Shown: positions 38,758-47,264, counted from the stretch's first letter. The stretch: 64,000 nucleotides of DNA from UBA1429 sp964482225 (GCA_964482225.1 CAYZWT010000007.1:74531-138530), one strand, 5' to 3'. Translations and numbers: made by a program. Notes: generated from the letters alone by a model not told the origin.

Positions 38758-39606
38758 ATGCGGATCGCCATCACCGGCAGCAACGGCCAGCTTGGCCTGG
38801 CCCTGCGCAAGACCCTGGCCGGACACGCCTTGATGAACATTGACCTACCGGAGCACGACATCACCGACCTGGGCGGCATCGTCGCGGCGGTGCGCCTGTT
38901 CGGGCCCGAGGTCATCATCCACACGGCGGCCATTACAGATGTGGATGGCTGCGAGCGCAACCCCGAGCTGGCCTATCGCGTCAATGTGTTGGGCACCCGC
39001 AACATGGCCGTGGCGGCCCAGCAGTGTGGCGCGCCGATGGTCTGTATCAGCACCGATTATGTGTTCGATGGCGCGCGGCAGGAGCCCTATTGGGAGTGGG
39101 ACGCCGCCAACCCCCAGAGCGTGTATGCCCGTACAAAGTGGCTGGGCGAGGAGCAGACCCGCCAGATCCTGCAAGAGTTCTATATCGTCAGGGTGGCCTG
39201 GCTGTACGGCGCGGGGCCACGCAATTTCGTGCGTGGCACGGTCCTGCGGCTGGCCCAGGAGCGCGACGCGATCACGATGGTCACCGACGAGCTGGGCTCG
39301 CCCACCTTTGCCCAGGATGTGGCCGAGGCGCTGGTTCGCCTGATCGCCCTGCCCGCCTATGGCGTGTATCAGTTGCCCAACGCGGGCATCTGCTCGCGCT
39401 ATGATTGGGCCGCCGAGATCCTGCGGCTGGCGGGCCTGGCCGAGAGGGTCAATCTGATCCCCTCCGAGAACTATCAGCGGGCCGCTGTAGTGCCCAAGCG
39501 CGTCGAGATGCGCAATTTCGCCGCCGCCGAGCTGGGCATCACCATGCGGCCCTGGCGCGACGCGCTGCGCGACTATATGGCGCAAGAGGGGCTGTTGCAT
39601 GGCTGA
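38758..39606 (+). CDS. rmlD: dTDP-4-dehydrorhamnose reductase (RmlD)
   Basis: 282 residues. Extended short-chain dehydrogenase: cofactor motif GSNGQLG (7-13), STDYVFDG (98-105), catalytic Y123-x3-K127 (SVYARTKWLGE). FQ-type substrate contacts follow (GSPTFAQDVAEAL). RmlD makes dTDP-L-rhamnose, the donor for rhamnosyltransferases. AGAGGAGG precedes the ATG. Its stop overlaps the next glycosyltransferase gene by 8 bases, which suggests that enzyme uses dTDP-rhamnose. The other rml genes are not in the window. Confidence 0.92.
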   Translation: MRIAITGSNGQLGLALRKTLAGHALMNIDLPEHDITDLGGIVAAVRLFGPEVIIHTAAITDVDGCERNPELAYRVNVLGTRNMAVAAQQCGAPMVCISTDYVFDGARQEPYWEWDAANPQSVYARTKWLGEEQTRQILQEFYIVRVAWLYGAGPRNFVRGTVLRLAQERDAITMVTDELGSPTFAQDVAEALVRLIALPAYGVYQLPNAGICSRYDWAAEILRLAGLAERVNLIPSENYQRAAVVPKRVEMRNFAAAELGITMRPWRDALRDYMAQEGLLHG

Positions 39607-40549
39607 GCCCGTCGCGCCCCGCGCCTCGGTGATCATCCCCAACTGGAACGGGCTGCGCTACCTGCGCCCCTGCCTGGATGCGCTGGCGCGCCAGTCCTAT
39701 CGCCAGGCCGAGGTGATCGTGGTGGACAATGCCTCGCAGGATGACTCGGTGCCCGTGATGGAGCGCGAGTACCCCTGGGTGCGGGTGGTGTCGCTGGCGT
39801 CGAACCGGGGCTATGCCGGGGGCTGCAACGCGGGCATGGCCGCCGCACGAGGCGAGATCCTGGTGCTGCTGAACAACGACACCGAGGCCGAGCCCGGCTG
39901 GTTGGCGGCCCTGGTGGCGGCGCTGGATGCCCACCCCGAGGCGGGGCTGGCCGCCTCGCGCATCATGCTCTGGGACCGGCGCGATACGCTGCACTCGGCT
40001 GGCGATCTCTACCGCGCCGACGGCACCGCCGACTCACGGGGCGTCTGGCAACCCTACGGCCCGCCCTATGACCAGCCCGCCTATGTGTTTGGGGCTTGCG
40101 GCGGCGCCATGGCCGTGCGCCGCCAGGTCATCGAAGAGGTTGGCCCCTTTGAAGAGTCTTTTTTCATGTACTGCGAGGACATTGACCTGAACTGGCGGGC
40201 CCAGCGCGCCGGCTGGCGCTGCATCTACACCCCGGAGGCCGTGGTCTATCACCACTTGAGCGCCACGGGCGGCGGCCCGCTGGCCAGCTACTATGTAGGG
40301 CGCAACAGCCTGTGGGTGCTGGCACGCCACTATCCCGCCAGCCTGTTCCGCCGCCACCGGCGCGCCATGGCAGCGGCCCAGGCGCGCATCGCCTGGGAGG
40401 CCCTCAAGAGCTGGCGGGGCGCAGCGGCCCGCGCCCGGCTGCGGGGCCAACTCGCCGGGTTGTTCTCCCTCTTGCGCTGGCGGCGGCTGCGCAAGCAGGC
40501 GGGCGAGCAGCGCGTGAGCGACGAATATCTGGCATCCATCCTGAGTTAG
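39599..40549 (+). CDS. GT2-type glycosyltransferase, probable rhamnosyltransferase
   Basis: 316 residues, GT-A fold. SVIIPNWNGLRYLRPCLDAL opens the domain; VVDNASQDDSV and LVLLNNDTEAEPGW give the nucleotide and metal sites; GACGGAMAVRRQVIEEVGPF and FFMYCEDIDLNWRAQRAGW carry the catalytic base region. This is the WcaA/rhamnosyltransferase-like pattern. The start overlaps rmlD (ATGGCTGA), so coupling to dTDP-rhamnose synthesis is likely. The Arg-rich helical C-terminus may contact the membrane. Confidence 0.92.
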   Translation: MAEPVAPRASVIIPNWNGLRYLRPCLDALARQSYRQAEVIVVDNASQDDSVPVMEREYPWVRVVSLASNRGYAGGCNAGMAAARGEILVLLNNDTEAEPGWLAALVAALDAHPEAGLAASRIMLWDRRDTLHSAGDLYRADGTADSRGVWQPYGPPYDQPAYVFGACGGAMAVRRQVIEEVGPFEESFFMYCEDIDLNWRAQRAGWRCIYTPEAVVYHHLSATGGGPLASYYVGRNSLWVLARHYPASLFRRHRRAMAAAQARIAWEALKSWRGAAARARLRGQLAGLFSLLRWRRLRKQAGEQRVSDEYLASILS

Positions 40550-40557
40550 GAGGCGCT

Positions 40558-41319
40558 GTGGCAGCCCCGTACCTGACCGTCCTGATCCCCTGCTATAATG
40601 AGCGCGAGAACCTGCTGCGCGGCGTGCTGGACGAGGTGCATACCTACCTCGCGTCCCAAGCCTACAGCTATGAGGTGCTGATCTCGGACGACGGCAGCGG
40701 CGACGACAGCCGCGAGATCGTGCGCCAACAGATCGCGGGAAAACCGGGCTTTCGCCTGCAAGAGAACCCCCACGGCGGCAAGCCCTCGGCCCTCTGGCTG
40801 GGGCTCCAGGCCGCCCAGGGCGAGATCACCCTGTTCACCGACATGGACCAGTCCACCCCCATCCACGAGCTGGCCAAGCTGCTGCCCCATTTCGAGCGCG
40901 GATACGATGTGGCCATCGGCTCGCGGGGGATCGAGCGCCAGGATTTCCCCTGGTACCGGCGGCTGGGCTCCAGCGTGTTCCGCCTGATCCGCCAGGCGCT
41001 GCTCCTGCCGCGCATCTCGGATACCCAGTGCGGGTTCAAGGCGGTGCGCACGGCCGTGGCGCGCCAGGTATTCCCCCTGCTGGAGCCGATCCGCAGCCCG
41101 GTGCAGGTCTCCGGCTGGCGGGTGACCGCCTTTGACGTGGAGTTGCTGTACCTGCTGGAGCGGAGCGGCCACCGCATCGCCGAGGAGACGGTGGCCTGGG
41201 CCAACCGGGATGTGGCCACGGGAAAGGGCAAGAGCTACCTGCGCGAGTCGCAAGAGATGCTGGCCCAGGTGATGCGGGTGCGGCTCAATGCCTGGCGCGG
41301 CCTGTACGACAAGCTCTAG
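40558..41319 (+). CDS. GT2-type glycosyltransferase, dolichyl-phosphate-sugar synthase-like
   Basis: 253 residues. LTVLIPCYNERENLLRGVL, LISDDGSGDDSREIV, TLFTDMDQSTPIHEL and DVAIGSRGIERQDFPWYR place it with polyprenyl-phosphate glucosyl/mannosyl transferases (ALG5/DPM1-like). ISDTQCGFKAVRT is a further hallmark. The start is GTG at 40558 with TTAGGAGG 4 bases before it, 8 bases after the previous stop. It has no membrane segment. It would load a sugar on a lipid carrier for envelope glycans. The 3-prime end overlaps the convergent gene by 4 bases. Confidence 0.9.
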   Translation: MAAPYLTVLIPCYNERENLLRGVLDEVHTYLASQAYSYEVLISDDGSGDDSREIVRQQIAGKPGFRLQENPHGGKPSALWLGLQAAQGEITLFTDMDQSTPIHELAKLLPHFERGYDVAIGSRGIERQDFPWYRRLGSSVFRLIRQALLLPRISDTQCGFKAVRTAVARQVFPLLEPIRSPVQVSGWRVTAFDVELLYLLERSGHRIAEETVAWANRDVATGKGKSYLRESQEMLAQVMRVRLNAWRGLYDKL

Positions 41320-42665
41320 CGCTGCGCGTCCTCTGCGGCCTTTAGCGCCAGGGCCGTGATCTCGCGCACCAGGGCGTCCTTGCCGTCCATGTAGGCCTGC
41401 CGGTCGTTGCCATGCTGCAAACAGAGTTCCCATTTGAGGGAGCTGAGCCGTTCGCGCCAGGCGGGGTGGGCGCGCAAAAAGTCGCGAAAGGCCACCTGCT
41501 TGCGCAGCTCGTAGGCGCCCTCTTGGCACACGTACATGTGCTGGGCGGGCAGGGCCAGCAACGCCCGGGCATCCAGCAACTCGAACGCCTCGCGCCCGGC
41601 GATCCCCAGGTCGCCCCGGTGCCGGTAGCCCAGGGCCGCCAACCTCTCGCGCACCTGCTCGAATGTCTCCGGCGGAATGACGATGATGAGATCAATGATC
41701 GGCTTGGCGGTCATGCCGGGGATCGAGGTGCTGCCGGTGTGCTCGATGCGGCACCCCAGCCCTGCGAGACCGGGCTCCAGATAGGCGCGGATCTCCTCGA
41801 ACCAACGGGGCCAGGCCGGATCGTAGCGCTGCACCAGGGTCACCCAGGGCTCCGTCCCCTCGGCCAGGTCGCCCTGCTCCGCCAACGCGATGGCATAGCG
41901 CACGAACGCCAGGGTGATCTGCACCTCTTGCGGGTCCGCTGGCTGCCACACCTTGCGCCAGGGGTCGGGGCGCTCGTCCCAGGCGCGCCGGATCAGCCCG
42001 CTCCAACGAGGGTGCAGATTGCTGTTGCCCCAGCGGGCACCCGCCGGTTTGGAGTGGATGCGGCCCGTGGCCAGGGTGTGCAGCATGCGGCAGTAGCTCA
42101 GCACCACAAAGGGCTGGTACCAGCGGTTGGCGATCACCTGGGGCGTATCCAAAAAGGTGGCCGCCCAGTCGCGCATGGTATCCAGCACTTCCTGACGCAG
42201 GGCCTCGACGGGCACCGGCTCGACCAGTTCCGTCGCGGGCGGGCCGATGAGGGCGACGCCCTGCTCTCGCACCTGCCAGCGCACCACCAGGGTGTTGCAG
42301 TGGTCGGAAAAGATCAGCTCCTGGCTGCCGTTGTCCAGGTACCACAGGGGCTCATGGGCCGGGTCCATGCGGCGCAACATCGCCAGGGGCATGTACGAGC
42401 CCTCCAGGTGTTGCGCCCAGGGACAATCCAGGGCATAGAGGGCGCGGTGCATCGCCTGGAGGGCCGCTACCTCGACCTCAGACAAGGGCTGCGTGACGAT
42501 GGCGAGCCAGTCCACATCGCTGTAGGCGTCCCAATCCCCGGCGGCAAACGAGCCCTGGAGATAGAGGCCCACCAGGTTGTCGCCCAGGATGGCGCGCGTC
42601 TTCTGGGCCAGGGCGTGCAGCACGCGGTTCAGTTCCGCATCAGGGGTGGGTGTACGAGTTTGCAT
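41316..42665 (-). CDS. Fused nucleotidyltransferase: aminoglycoside-adenylyltransferase-like plus GrpB/UPF0157 domain
   Basis: 449 residues joining two nucleotidyltransferase-fold domains. Residues 1 to about 265 resemble streptomycin/spectinomycin adenylyltransferases: GSFAAGDWDAYSDVD (38-52) gives the G-S and D-x-D catalytic site (D50, D52). Residues about 275-449 are a GrpB/UPF0157 domain: YDPAWPRWFEEI (281-292) and IEHTGSTSIPGMTAKP (307-322) with D325. GrpB function is unknown. I do not recall this pairing as standard. No ribosome site is seen; a -10 box (TACAAT, 42673-42678) ends 8 bases before the ATG, so the message may be leaderless. A drug-modifying role is possible but not shown. 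Confidence 0.85.
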   Translation of the reverse strand: MQTRTPTPDAELNRVLHALAQKTRAILGDNLVGLYLQGSFAAGDWDAYSDVDWLAIVTQPLSEVEVAALQAMHRALYALDCPWAQHLEGSYMPLAMLRRMDPAHEPLWYLDNGSQELIFSDHCNTLVVRWQVREQGVALIGPPATELVEPVPVEALRQEVLDTMRDWAATFLDTPQVIANRWYQPFVVLSYCRMLHTLATGRIHSKPAGARWGNSNLHPRWSGLIRRAWDERPDPWRKVWQPADPQEVQITLAFVRYAIALAEQGDLAEGTEPWVTLVQRYDPAWPRWFEEIRAYLEPGLAGLGCRIEHTGSTSIPGMTAKPIIDLIIVIPPETFEQVRERLAALGYRHRGDLGIAGREAFELLDARALLALPAQHMYVCQEGAYELRKQVAFRDFLRAHPAWRERLSSLKWELCLQHGNDRQAYMDGKDALVREITALALKAAEDAQR

Positions 42666-42672
42666 GGGCGCT

Positions 42673-42703
42673 ATTGTACAGCCTTTGGGCCGGGCGGCCC
42701 AAA
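42673..42703 (-). promoter_or_regulatory. Promoter with embedded palindrome before the fused nucleotidyltransferase gene
   Basis: On the minus strand TTGGGC (42697-42702), an 18-base spacer, TACAAT (42673-42678). The palindrome TTTGGGCC-GGGC-GGCCCAAA (42684-42703) covers the -35 box and most of the spacer, an ideal place for a repressor. No regulator gene is adjacent. Confidence 0.45.
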
Positions 42704-42756
42704 CGAGCGTGACGGGACAGCCGTGCCGGAGCGGCGGAGATGCGTTCGCAAGAGCA

Positions 42757-42785
42757 TTGGCCTTTGGCGCTTTGGGGCGTATAAT
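42757..42785 (+). promoter_or_regulatory. Predicted promoter of the toxin-antitoxin pair
   Basis: TTGGCC (42757-42762), a 17-base spacer, TATAAT (42780-42785). The start near 42792 gives a leader of about 36 bases with CCGGAGGAATC before the ATG at 42828. Confidence 0.55.
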
Positions 42786-42827
42786 AAGCAAGACAATGAG
42801 GCTGGCGCACCGGATTCCGGAGGAATC

Positions 42828-43064
42828 ATGCATCCTTTTGATCGCGTGACCTTTGATCCCGGCACTATGGGAGGACGCGCCTGCATTCGTGGGATGCGAG
42901 TGCCTGTCTCTCTCGTGGTGAATCTGCTCGCCAATGGCATGACCCCGCAAGAGGTCGTGGCCGAGTACCCCTACTTGGAGCTAGAGGACATCCGCCAAGC
43001 GCTGGCCTATGCCGCTTGGTTGGCTGACGAGTCAGTCTATGCGCTAGAGCTCGGCGCGCAATGA
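42828..43064 (+). CDS. DUF433 antitoxin-like protein
   Basis: 78 residues. VTFDPGTMGGRACIRGMRVPV and VSLVVNLLANGMTPQEVVAEYP are the DUF433 hallmarks: a short strand region and a winged helix-turn-helix-like core, then LEDIRQALAYAAWLAD. DUF433 proteins commonly pair with DUF5615 PIN-like proteins as type II antitoxins that bind DNA. GGAGG lies before the ATG. It overlaps the next gene by 4 bases (ATGA), the usual layout. GC is lower than in flanking genes, which fits acquisition by transfer. Confidence 0.88.
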   Translation: MHPFDRVTFDPGTMGGRACIRGMRVPVSLVVNLLANGMTPQEVVAEYPYLELEDIRQALAYAAWLADESVYALELGAQ

Positions 43065-43423
43065 GATTCCTGGCCGATATGGGGATCTCGCCCCACACGG
43101 TGCGATTCTTGCGCCAGAGCGGCCATGATGCTGTGCACCTTCATGACTTGGCGTTTGATAGGCTGGATGATGCGTCTGTACTAGCTTGGGCACGCCAGCA
43201 GGCTCGAACCCTCTTGACTCATGATCTCGATTTTGGGGAACTGATGGCCGTAAGCGCGAGCGCTCTACCCAGTGTAGTAACCCTGCGCCTTCAGGATATG
43301 CGCCCGGACAACGTGAATCGTCATCTGGAAGCAATCCTCGCCCACCATGCGGGCGAGTTGGAGATGGGTGTGATGATGACGGTAACGGAAAGACATGTCC
43401 GGATTCGCCGCCTTCCGATTTAG
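43061..43423 (+). CDS. DUF5615 PIN-like toxin
   Basis: 120 residues. MRFLADMGISPHTVRFLRQSGHD opens with the acidic residue of the PIN-like fold (D6). LDDASVLAWARQQARTLLTHDLDFGELMA gives the second acidic cluster (THDLDF). These predicted ribonucleases are paired with DUF433 antitoxins, here just upstream and translationally coupled. Whether it cleaves RNA has not been tested for this family member. It is complete and in frame. Confidence 0.87.
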   Translation: MRFLADMGISPHTVRFLRQSGHDAVHLHDLAFDRLDDASVLAWARQQARTLLTHDLDFGELMAVSASALPSVVTLRLQDMRPDNVNRHLEAILAHHAGELEMGVMMTVTERHVRIRRLPI

Positions 43424-43499
43424 CGGGCACTAGCAAACAGACACCAATGGACGATTCTGGATAGCTGTGTTGAGCAGCGCCTGCGAGTTCGCATTTCGA

Positions 43500-43528
43500 T
43501 TGCCATTCCCCTGCCCTGATGCTATACT
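43500..43528 (+). promoter_or_regulatory. Predicted promoter of the Ser/Thr kinase gene
   Basis: TTGCCA (43500-43505), a 17-base spacer ending in TGC, TATACT (43523-43528), so it also has an extended -10. Confidence 0.65.
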
Positions 43529-43573
43529 GGCCTCGCGTTGTGATGCTGGCACGCTCGTCGGGAGAGAGACCAG

Positions 43574-45481
43574 GTGCTGAGCCCGGGTGATCTGCTGGTT
43601 GGCAAATACAAGATCGAGTCGGTCATCGGCCAGGGCGGCTTTGGCCAGGTCTACCTGGCCTATGACGAGGCCATGGATCGCCATGTGGCCATCAAGGAGC
43701 TATCGGGCCGCACCGCCGATACCTCTCCGGACCAGTGGCGCGAGTATCAGCAACGCTTTGCCAAAGAGGCCCAGGTCATCAGCCACCTCTCGCACCCCAA
43801 CGTGGTCACGACCTATGCCCTGGAAAGCGACGCCGCAGGGAGCCTCTATCTGGTCACGGAGTATGTCGAGGGCGGCAGCCTCCGAGAGATCCTCAAGGAT
43901 GGGCCGCTGGATATCGGGCGCGCCGTCAGCATCGCCCTGGACATCGCACAAGCCATCGAGGCCATCTACCGCTATGATATCGTGCACCGCGATATCAAGC
44001 CCAGCAACATCCTGATCGGCAGCGATGGACATGCCAAGCTGACCGATTTCGGCGTGGCCCAGGTGGGGCGCGAGACCTTGCGCACCCAGGAGACCACAGA
44101 ACACCCCGGCACCCCGGCCTACAAGTCGCCGGAGCAGGCCACCTCCAGGGGCTATCTCGACCAGCGCTCCGATCTGTATGCGTTGGGCCTCGTGCTGTAC
44201 GAAATGCTGACCGGCGCGCTCTATGTGCGCAACCGGGTGCCGCCGCACCATCTGAATCCCCAGACGCCATTGGCCCTGAGCCGCGTTGTGCTCAAGGCGC
44301 TGGAGGAGGAGCTCGCCCGACGTTACCAGACGGCCGCGGCCTTGTGCCAGGACCTGGAGCACGTGCGCGACCAGAGCACCCTGGGGCAAATGGGCATCCT
44401 GCTGCAAGGCATATCCTCCCGCCGGCTGCTGGCCGTTGGCGGCGCGCTCTGCGCCTTGGTTATCATAGTCGGCCTCTATCGCATCGGCAGCGCCTTGCAG
44501 GGCCTGTCGTTGCCCGCCAGCGCCCCCCTCACGCCGGTGGCGGCCTCTGTTCCCGAAACGGACCTGGCGCTGCTGCCCGCCTCTGAAGGGGTACGCTCGG
44601 CGTTGCTGCTGGCCTCGGCAGGGAACGGGTCGCCACTCGCGGCGCAAGCAGAGGGCGCATCTCTAGTGTCCGAGGCGCTCGCGCTAGAGGTAGAGGGCCC
44701 ACATCGGGCGGAGGGCGATCTGCCTACCTCGATCTCGATCGGCGAGCGGCAGACCTGGGTGTTTGACCGCGAGGGCGCGGCGCATAGCGTGGTCTTTCGC
44801 GTCAAGGCGGGCAACGCCTATCTGGTCTCTACCTCAAACCTGGCCATCGGGGTGGATACCCGCCTGGAGGTGGTGGCCGATGAACGGGTGCTGGTCAATG
44901 ACGATATCGCGCCGGGCACCCTGGCTTCTCAGGTGAGTTTCACTGCGCTAGAGGACGGCACGGCGCAGGCAACGGTCTACAACCAGGACCAATACGGCTC
45001 TGGGCGCACGTATGACCTCAGCGTGATCATGCTCGAAGCGACGCCGACATCAACCCCGGCTGCCGCGCCCGAGCCGACCGTTCTGCCAACGCAGACCACC
45101 GCCTTTGGACAACCGACTCTCAGCACTGGATCGCCCACCCCGCGCCCCACTTTTACGCTGCGCCCCACGTGGACGCCGGCACTGCAAACGACGGGCACGC
45201 CGACGGTGAGTACAACGCGCACGCCGACCATCACACCATCGCCTACCTGGACGCGCCGCCCCACGTGGACCCTGGTGCCCACCTGGACGCGCACGCCCAC
45301 GCTCACCACCACGCCGACGATCACGCTGACCCCGACCGCCACGGGTACACCGACGCAGACGCTGACGCCCAGTGCGACCGAGACGGTGGCGCCGACGAGT
45401 ACGCCGACGCCGACCGTGACGCCCGTGGGTCCGACGCCGCTGCCCACGGCGAACCCGAGCTTGCCTCCGCCCACAGAGTAG
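43574..45481 (+). CDS. Hanks-type Ser/Thr protein kinase with external PPC-like domain and Thr/Pro tail
   Basis: 635 residues. Kinase domain 1 to about 270: glycine loop GQGGFGQVYLAYD (19-31), K41 (VAIKEL), E65, catalytic HRDIKPSN (138-145), DFG (158-160), and PGTPAYKSPEQA. One membrane helix spans about 285-303. Outside, about 370-505 resembles a bacterial pre-peptidase C-terminal (PPC) beta domain: SISIGERQTWVFDREG, VVFRVKAGNAYLVST, DTRLEVV and GRTYDLSVIML. Residues 505-635 are a Thr/Pro-rich repeat tail that could span the cell wall. Start is GTG with GGGAGAG upstream. Ligand and targets are unknown. Confidence 0.92.
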   Translation: MLSPGDLLVGKYKIESVIGQGGFGQVYLAYDEAMDRHVAIKELSGRTADTSPDQWREYQQRFAKEAQVISHLSHPNVVTTYALESDAAGSLYLVTEYVEGGSLREILKDGPLDIGRAVSIALDIAQAIEAIYRYDIVHRDIKPSNILIGSDGHAKLTDFGVAQVGRETLRTQETTEHPGTPAYKSPEQATSRGYLDQRSDLYALGLVLYEMLTGALYVRNRVPPHHLNPQTPLALSRVVLKALEEELARRYQTAAALCQDLEHVRDQSTLGQMGILLQGISSRRLLAVGGALCALVIIVGLYRIGSALQGLSLPASAPLTPVAASVPETDLALLPASEGVRSALLLASAGNGSPLAAQAEGASLVSEALALEVEGPHRAEGDLPTSISIGERQTWVFDREGAAHSVVFRVKAGNAYLVSTSNLAIGVDTRLEVVADERVLVNDDIAPGTLASQVSFTALEDGTAQATVYNQDQYGSGRTYDLSVIMLEATPTSTPAAAPEPTVLPTQTTAFGQPTLSTGSPTPRPTFTLRPTWTPALQTTGTPTVSTTRTPTITPSPTWTRRPTWTLVPTWTRTPTLTTTPTITLTPTATGTPTQTLTPSATETVAPTSTPTPTVTPVGPTPLPTANPSLPPPTE

Positions 45482-45739
45482 GGCCGTACGAGCGGGTTGG
45501 TGAGGGAAGGTGGTGGGGCCTGTTAGCGCGCTGCGCGCCTGGATACCCCCTAACCTATCTTGCAGAGGGAAAAACGCGTCTCTGATCGAGCATCTCGATC
45601 GGAGGAGGCAGGGGCAAGCGTCCAGAGGGCGTACGCCGGACGGGCACAAAGCGTTGCGGGGTGGGTGAAGCGAGGGGTCGAAAAAGCTGCCGGCTCTGCG
45701 GACCGGTCCCAGTCAATGCAGAACGGGATGCGCTCAAGG

Positions 45740-45762
45740 GCGAGCGTTCGCGTAACGCTCGC
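45740..45762 (-). terminator. Hairpin at the xseB stop
   Basis: GCGAGCGTT (45740-45748), loop CGCGT, AACGCTCGC (45754-45762). It touches the xseB stop codon. No T run follows, so it is a weak terminator candidate. A second small stem GATCGAG/CTCGATC lies at 45584-45600 in the otherwise empty gap after the kinase gene. Confidence 0.5.
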
Positions 45763-45989
45763 TATAGGGCGGATTCCTGTTCCTCTGCGGCCTCTTGCAG
45801 TAACCCGGTGACGCGCAGTTCGGCGTCATCCAACTTGTCGCCGCAATGCCTGGCAAGCTGAACGCCTTCTTCATACAAGGCGACCGATTCCTCCAGGCTC
45901 AGCTCCCCGTCTTCGAGGCGTCTTATTACTTCCTCAAGACGATCATAGGAATCCTCAAAGCTCAATGATCGGATATCCTCGACGTTCAT
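45762..45989 (-). CDS. xseB: Exodeoxyribonuclease VII small subunit
   Basis: 75 residues, two helices forming a hairpin. LSFEDSYDRLEEVIRRLEDG and LSLEESVALYEEGVQLARHC are the family signature. XseB wraps around XseA in exonuclease VII, which degrades single-stranded DNA to oligonucleotides. CTGGAGGGGG lies before the ATG at 45989. It follows xseA by 54 bases in the same direction. Confidence 0.94.
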   Translation of the reverse strand: MNVEDIRSLSFEDSYDRLEEVIRRLEDGELSLEESVALYEEGVQLARHCGDKLDDAELRVTGLLQEAAEEQESAL

Positions 45990-46043
45990 ACCCCCTCCAG
46001 AAGCTCCTTTCTGCCGCAATCGGCGCTCGCTATCAACGAATGC

Positions 46044-47252
46044 TCAGGCGACAGTGATCGAGCGAATATCGGTGACCTCGGCATCTATCTGCCCATCGCG
46101 CAGATGGATCAGCAAGGCATCTGCAGGGCGCGCCTGCGCCACGCTCGACAGGCGTTGGCCCGTGGCGCGCTGTTCCACCACCGCATAGCCGCGCCCAAGC
46201 ACCAGGCTTGGGCTCAGGGCCTCTAGCCGCGCCCTGCCGTTCGCCACCTGCGCCCGCCGGAGGGCCAACCGATGGCCCAATGCGCGGCCCATCCTATCCA
46301 TGTTCTGATCGACACGCTGCATCTGCTCGGCCACGGCGCGTCGCGGGTGATGCAAGCGCAACATCTGTTCTGCGTGCGCCAGACCGCGTCTGAACTCGTC
46401 AAGCCGCCGGCGGGCGGCCATATGCAGGCTCTCCAACCCCAGGCGGATCTGCTCGCGCAACACGGCCCCATCAGGCGTTACCATAGCAGCCGCCCCCGAT
46501 GGCGTGGGCGCCCGCAGATCTGCCACCAAGTCGGCGATGGTATAATCCGTCTCATGGCCAACGCCAGATACGACAGGAACCCGCGACGCGGCCAGCGCGC
46601 GGGCAACGCCTTCATCGTTAAAGGCCCACAGGTCTTCGAGGGAACCGCCTCCGCGCGCCACGATCAGGACGTCAATGTCCGGCTCTAGACTGATGCGCTG
46701 GATGGCCCGCACGATCTGTCGCGGCGCCTCGCTGCCCTGCACCAGCGTGGGCGCCAGCACCAACTCGGCCAGCGGATAGCGCGCTTGCACCACGCGCTGG
46801 ATATCGTGCCAGGCTGCCCCTGTAGGGGAGGTCACCACGCCGATGCGGCGCGGCCAGCGCGGCATCGGGCGGGCGGGCTTTGAAAAGAGGCCCTCGGCCG
46901 CAAGCCTTTCCCGCAACCGCTGGTACTCTTCCCAGAGCTGCCCCTCGCCCACCGGCGCCAGGCTCTCGGCATAGAACTGGTAGGCGCCGCCACGCTCATA
47001 TACCGAGACCGAGCCGTAGGCATCCACCAGGTTACCCTGGCTCGGGAGCCAGTTCTGCTGGATGGCGACGCTCCGCCACATGACGGCGCGCAACTCGCTC
47101 TCGCTATCCTTGAGGGTGAAATAGCAGTGCCCCGACGTGGCGCGCTGGAAATTGGACACCTCGCCCCTGACCCAAAACCCGCTCAACTCCGGGTCGCCGT
47201 CAATCAGGGCCTTGATGTACCTGGTCACCTGGCTCACCGATCTCACCCACAT
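46044..47252 (-). CDS. xseA: Exodeoxyribonuclease VII large subunit
   Basis: 402 residues. N-terminal OB fold (FWVRGEVSNFQRATSGHCYF, TLKDSESELRAVMWR), then the nuclease core with RRIGVVTSPTGAAWHDIQRV, LIVARGGGSLEDLWAFNDE and VVSGVGHETDYTIADLVADLR, where most catalytic residues lie. A long coiled coil and C-terminal segment (LGRGYAVVE) complete it. It acts with XseB. The ATG at 47252 follows the extended -10 box TGTGCTATAAT by 6 bases, so the message is probably leaderless; no ribosome site is seen. Confidence 0.95.
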   Translation of the reverse strand: MWVRSVSQVTRYIKALIDGDPELSGFWVRGEVSNFQRATSGHCYFTLKDSESELRAVMWRSVAIQQNWLPSQGNLVDAYGSVSVYERGGAYQFYAESLAPVGEGQLWEEYQRLRERLAAEGLFSKPARPMPRWPRRIGVVTSPTGAAWHDIQRVVQARYPLAELVLAPTLVQGSEAPRQIVRAIQRISLEPDIDVLIVARGGGSLEDLWAFNDEGVARALAASRVPVVSGVGHETDYTIADLVADLRAPTPSGAAAMVTPDGAVLREQIRLGLESLHMAARRRLDEFRRGLAHAEQMLRLHHPRRAVAEQMQRVDQNMDRMGRALGHRLALRRAQVANGRARLEALSPSLVLGRGYAVVEQRATGQRLSSVAQARPADALLIHLRDGQIDAEVTDIRSITVA

Positions 47253-47258
47253 ACGGCC

Positions 47259-47264
47259 ATTATA
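47259..47264 (-). promoter_or_regulatory. Extended -10 box giving a probable leaderless xseA message
   Basis: On the minus strand GTGTGCTATAATGGCCGT and then the ATG. With the usual 6-7 base distance from -10 to start, transcription would begin at or within two bases of the start codon. Confidence 0.6.
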
